A stretch of 6,169 nt of DNA, taken from contig JACQGG010000036.1 of assembly GCA_016199665.1 (NCBI GenBank), positions 1 through 6,169 on the forward strand, read 5' to 3'. The stretch is from Acidobacteriota bacterium (GTDB taxonomy: Bacteria; Acidobacteriota; UBA6911; JACQSX01). Positions within the stretch are counted from its first letter, which is position 1, and each line of letters begins with the position of its first letter. Under the pieces are notes generated by a model. The model saw only the letters and a program-made list of their open reading frames with translations. It made no database searches and was not told the origin of the DNA. Positions 6,036-6,169 of this stretch are shown here, piece after piece. The translations under genes and the position numbers were made by a program.

Positions 6036-6169
6036 CTAGTTCTCGGGCTGCTCGTTCGGGTCCAAGGTCCCACTGAGCTGCTTCAGCGTTTCCAGGTACC
6101 AGGCCTCATCGCGAGCCCGGTCGTAGGTGACCTTGCCTCCCACGATCACTTTCAAGATGGGCAGGTCAG
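6036..6169 (-). CDS. C-terminal end of a probable amidohydrolase-family protein (cut by window edge)
   Basis: The minus strand is open from the window edge to a TAG at 6038-6036, giving 43 residues: DLPILKVIVGGKVTYDRARD (first 20), then an amphipathic segment EAWYLETLKQL and a polar tail ending NEQPEN. The pattern of a short strand followed by V-x-G-G-K-V-x-Y-(D/E) near the C-terminus is common at the end of amidohydrolase-superfamily enzymes (YtcJ or imidazolonepropionase type), where it closes the small beta-sandwich after the TIM barrel. The catalytic metal-binding residues lie outside the window, so the assignment rests on this tail. The gene is in the same direction as the receptor, 72 bases upstream of its preferred start, with no clear terminator between them, so co-transcription is plausible. 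Alternatively it is another enzyme with a similar ending. Confidence 0.55.
   Translation of the reverse strand, partial: DLPILKVIVGGKVTYDRARDEAWYLETLKQLSGTLDPNEQPEN

Overview
The window looks like ordinary chromosome from a moderately GC-rich bacterium, most likely an Acidobacteriota member. The best clue is the roughly 1056-residue outer-membrane receptor at 2793-5963. It combines an N-terminal carboxypeptidase-regulatory-like domain with a TonB plug and a very large barrel, and carries LPLNGRDF and AEYGRSTGA motifs, an arrangement strongly expanded in that phylum. Intergenic arrays of a degenerate GCYGATW heptamer fit this, but they do not prove it. The taxonomic call is an inference from protein style.

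Layout. (1) 1-586, minus strand: the N-terminal 195 residues of an Nramp-type Mn2+/Fe2+ transporter (MntH), cut by the window edge. (2) 587-845: a divergent intergenic region with two heptamer-repeat arrays in opposite orientation. (3) 846-2141, plus strand: a complete 12-TM major facilitator of the UMF1/Atg22-like family. (4) 2142-2416: a gene-free stretch with crossing inverted repeats, a weak terminator-like hairpin, a possible promoter and a segment that can fold into a three-way junction with a possible pseudoknot, ending just before a good ribosome binding site. (5) 2417-2782, plus: a stand-alone receiver-domain response regulator. (6) 2793-5963, minus: the TonB-dependent receptor, converging on the regulator with only 10 bases between stop codons. 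(7) 5964-6035: a short leader with a small stem-loop. (8) 6036-6169, minus: the last 43 codons of a gene whose end resembles amidohydrolases, upstream of the receptor in the same direction.

How they work together. There is no clear pathway. Two inner-membrane transporters are divergently transcribed from the repeat-bearing region. The receptor may be co-transcribed with the amidohydrolase-like gene, 72 bases apart. The single-domain regulator has no histidine kinase or output partner in view. No mobile element, CRISPR array, tRNA or rRNA is visible. I found no obviously new multi-gene system. The most interesting candidates are the structured leader before the response regulator, the inverted heptamer arrays, and the 15-base duplication that places a Shine-Dalgarno sequence inside the first-start reading of the receptor gene.
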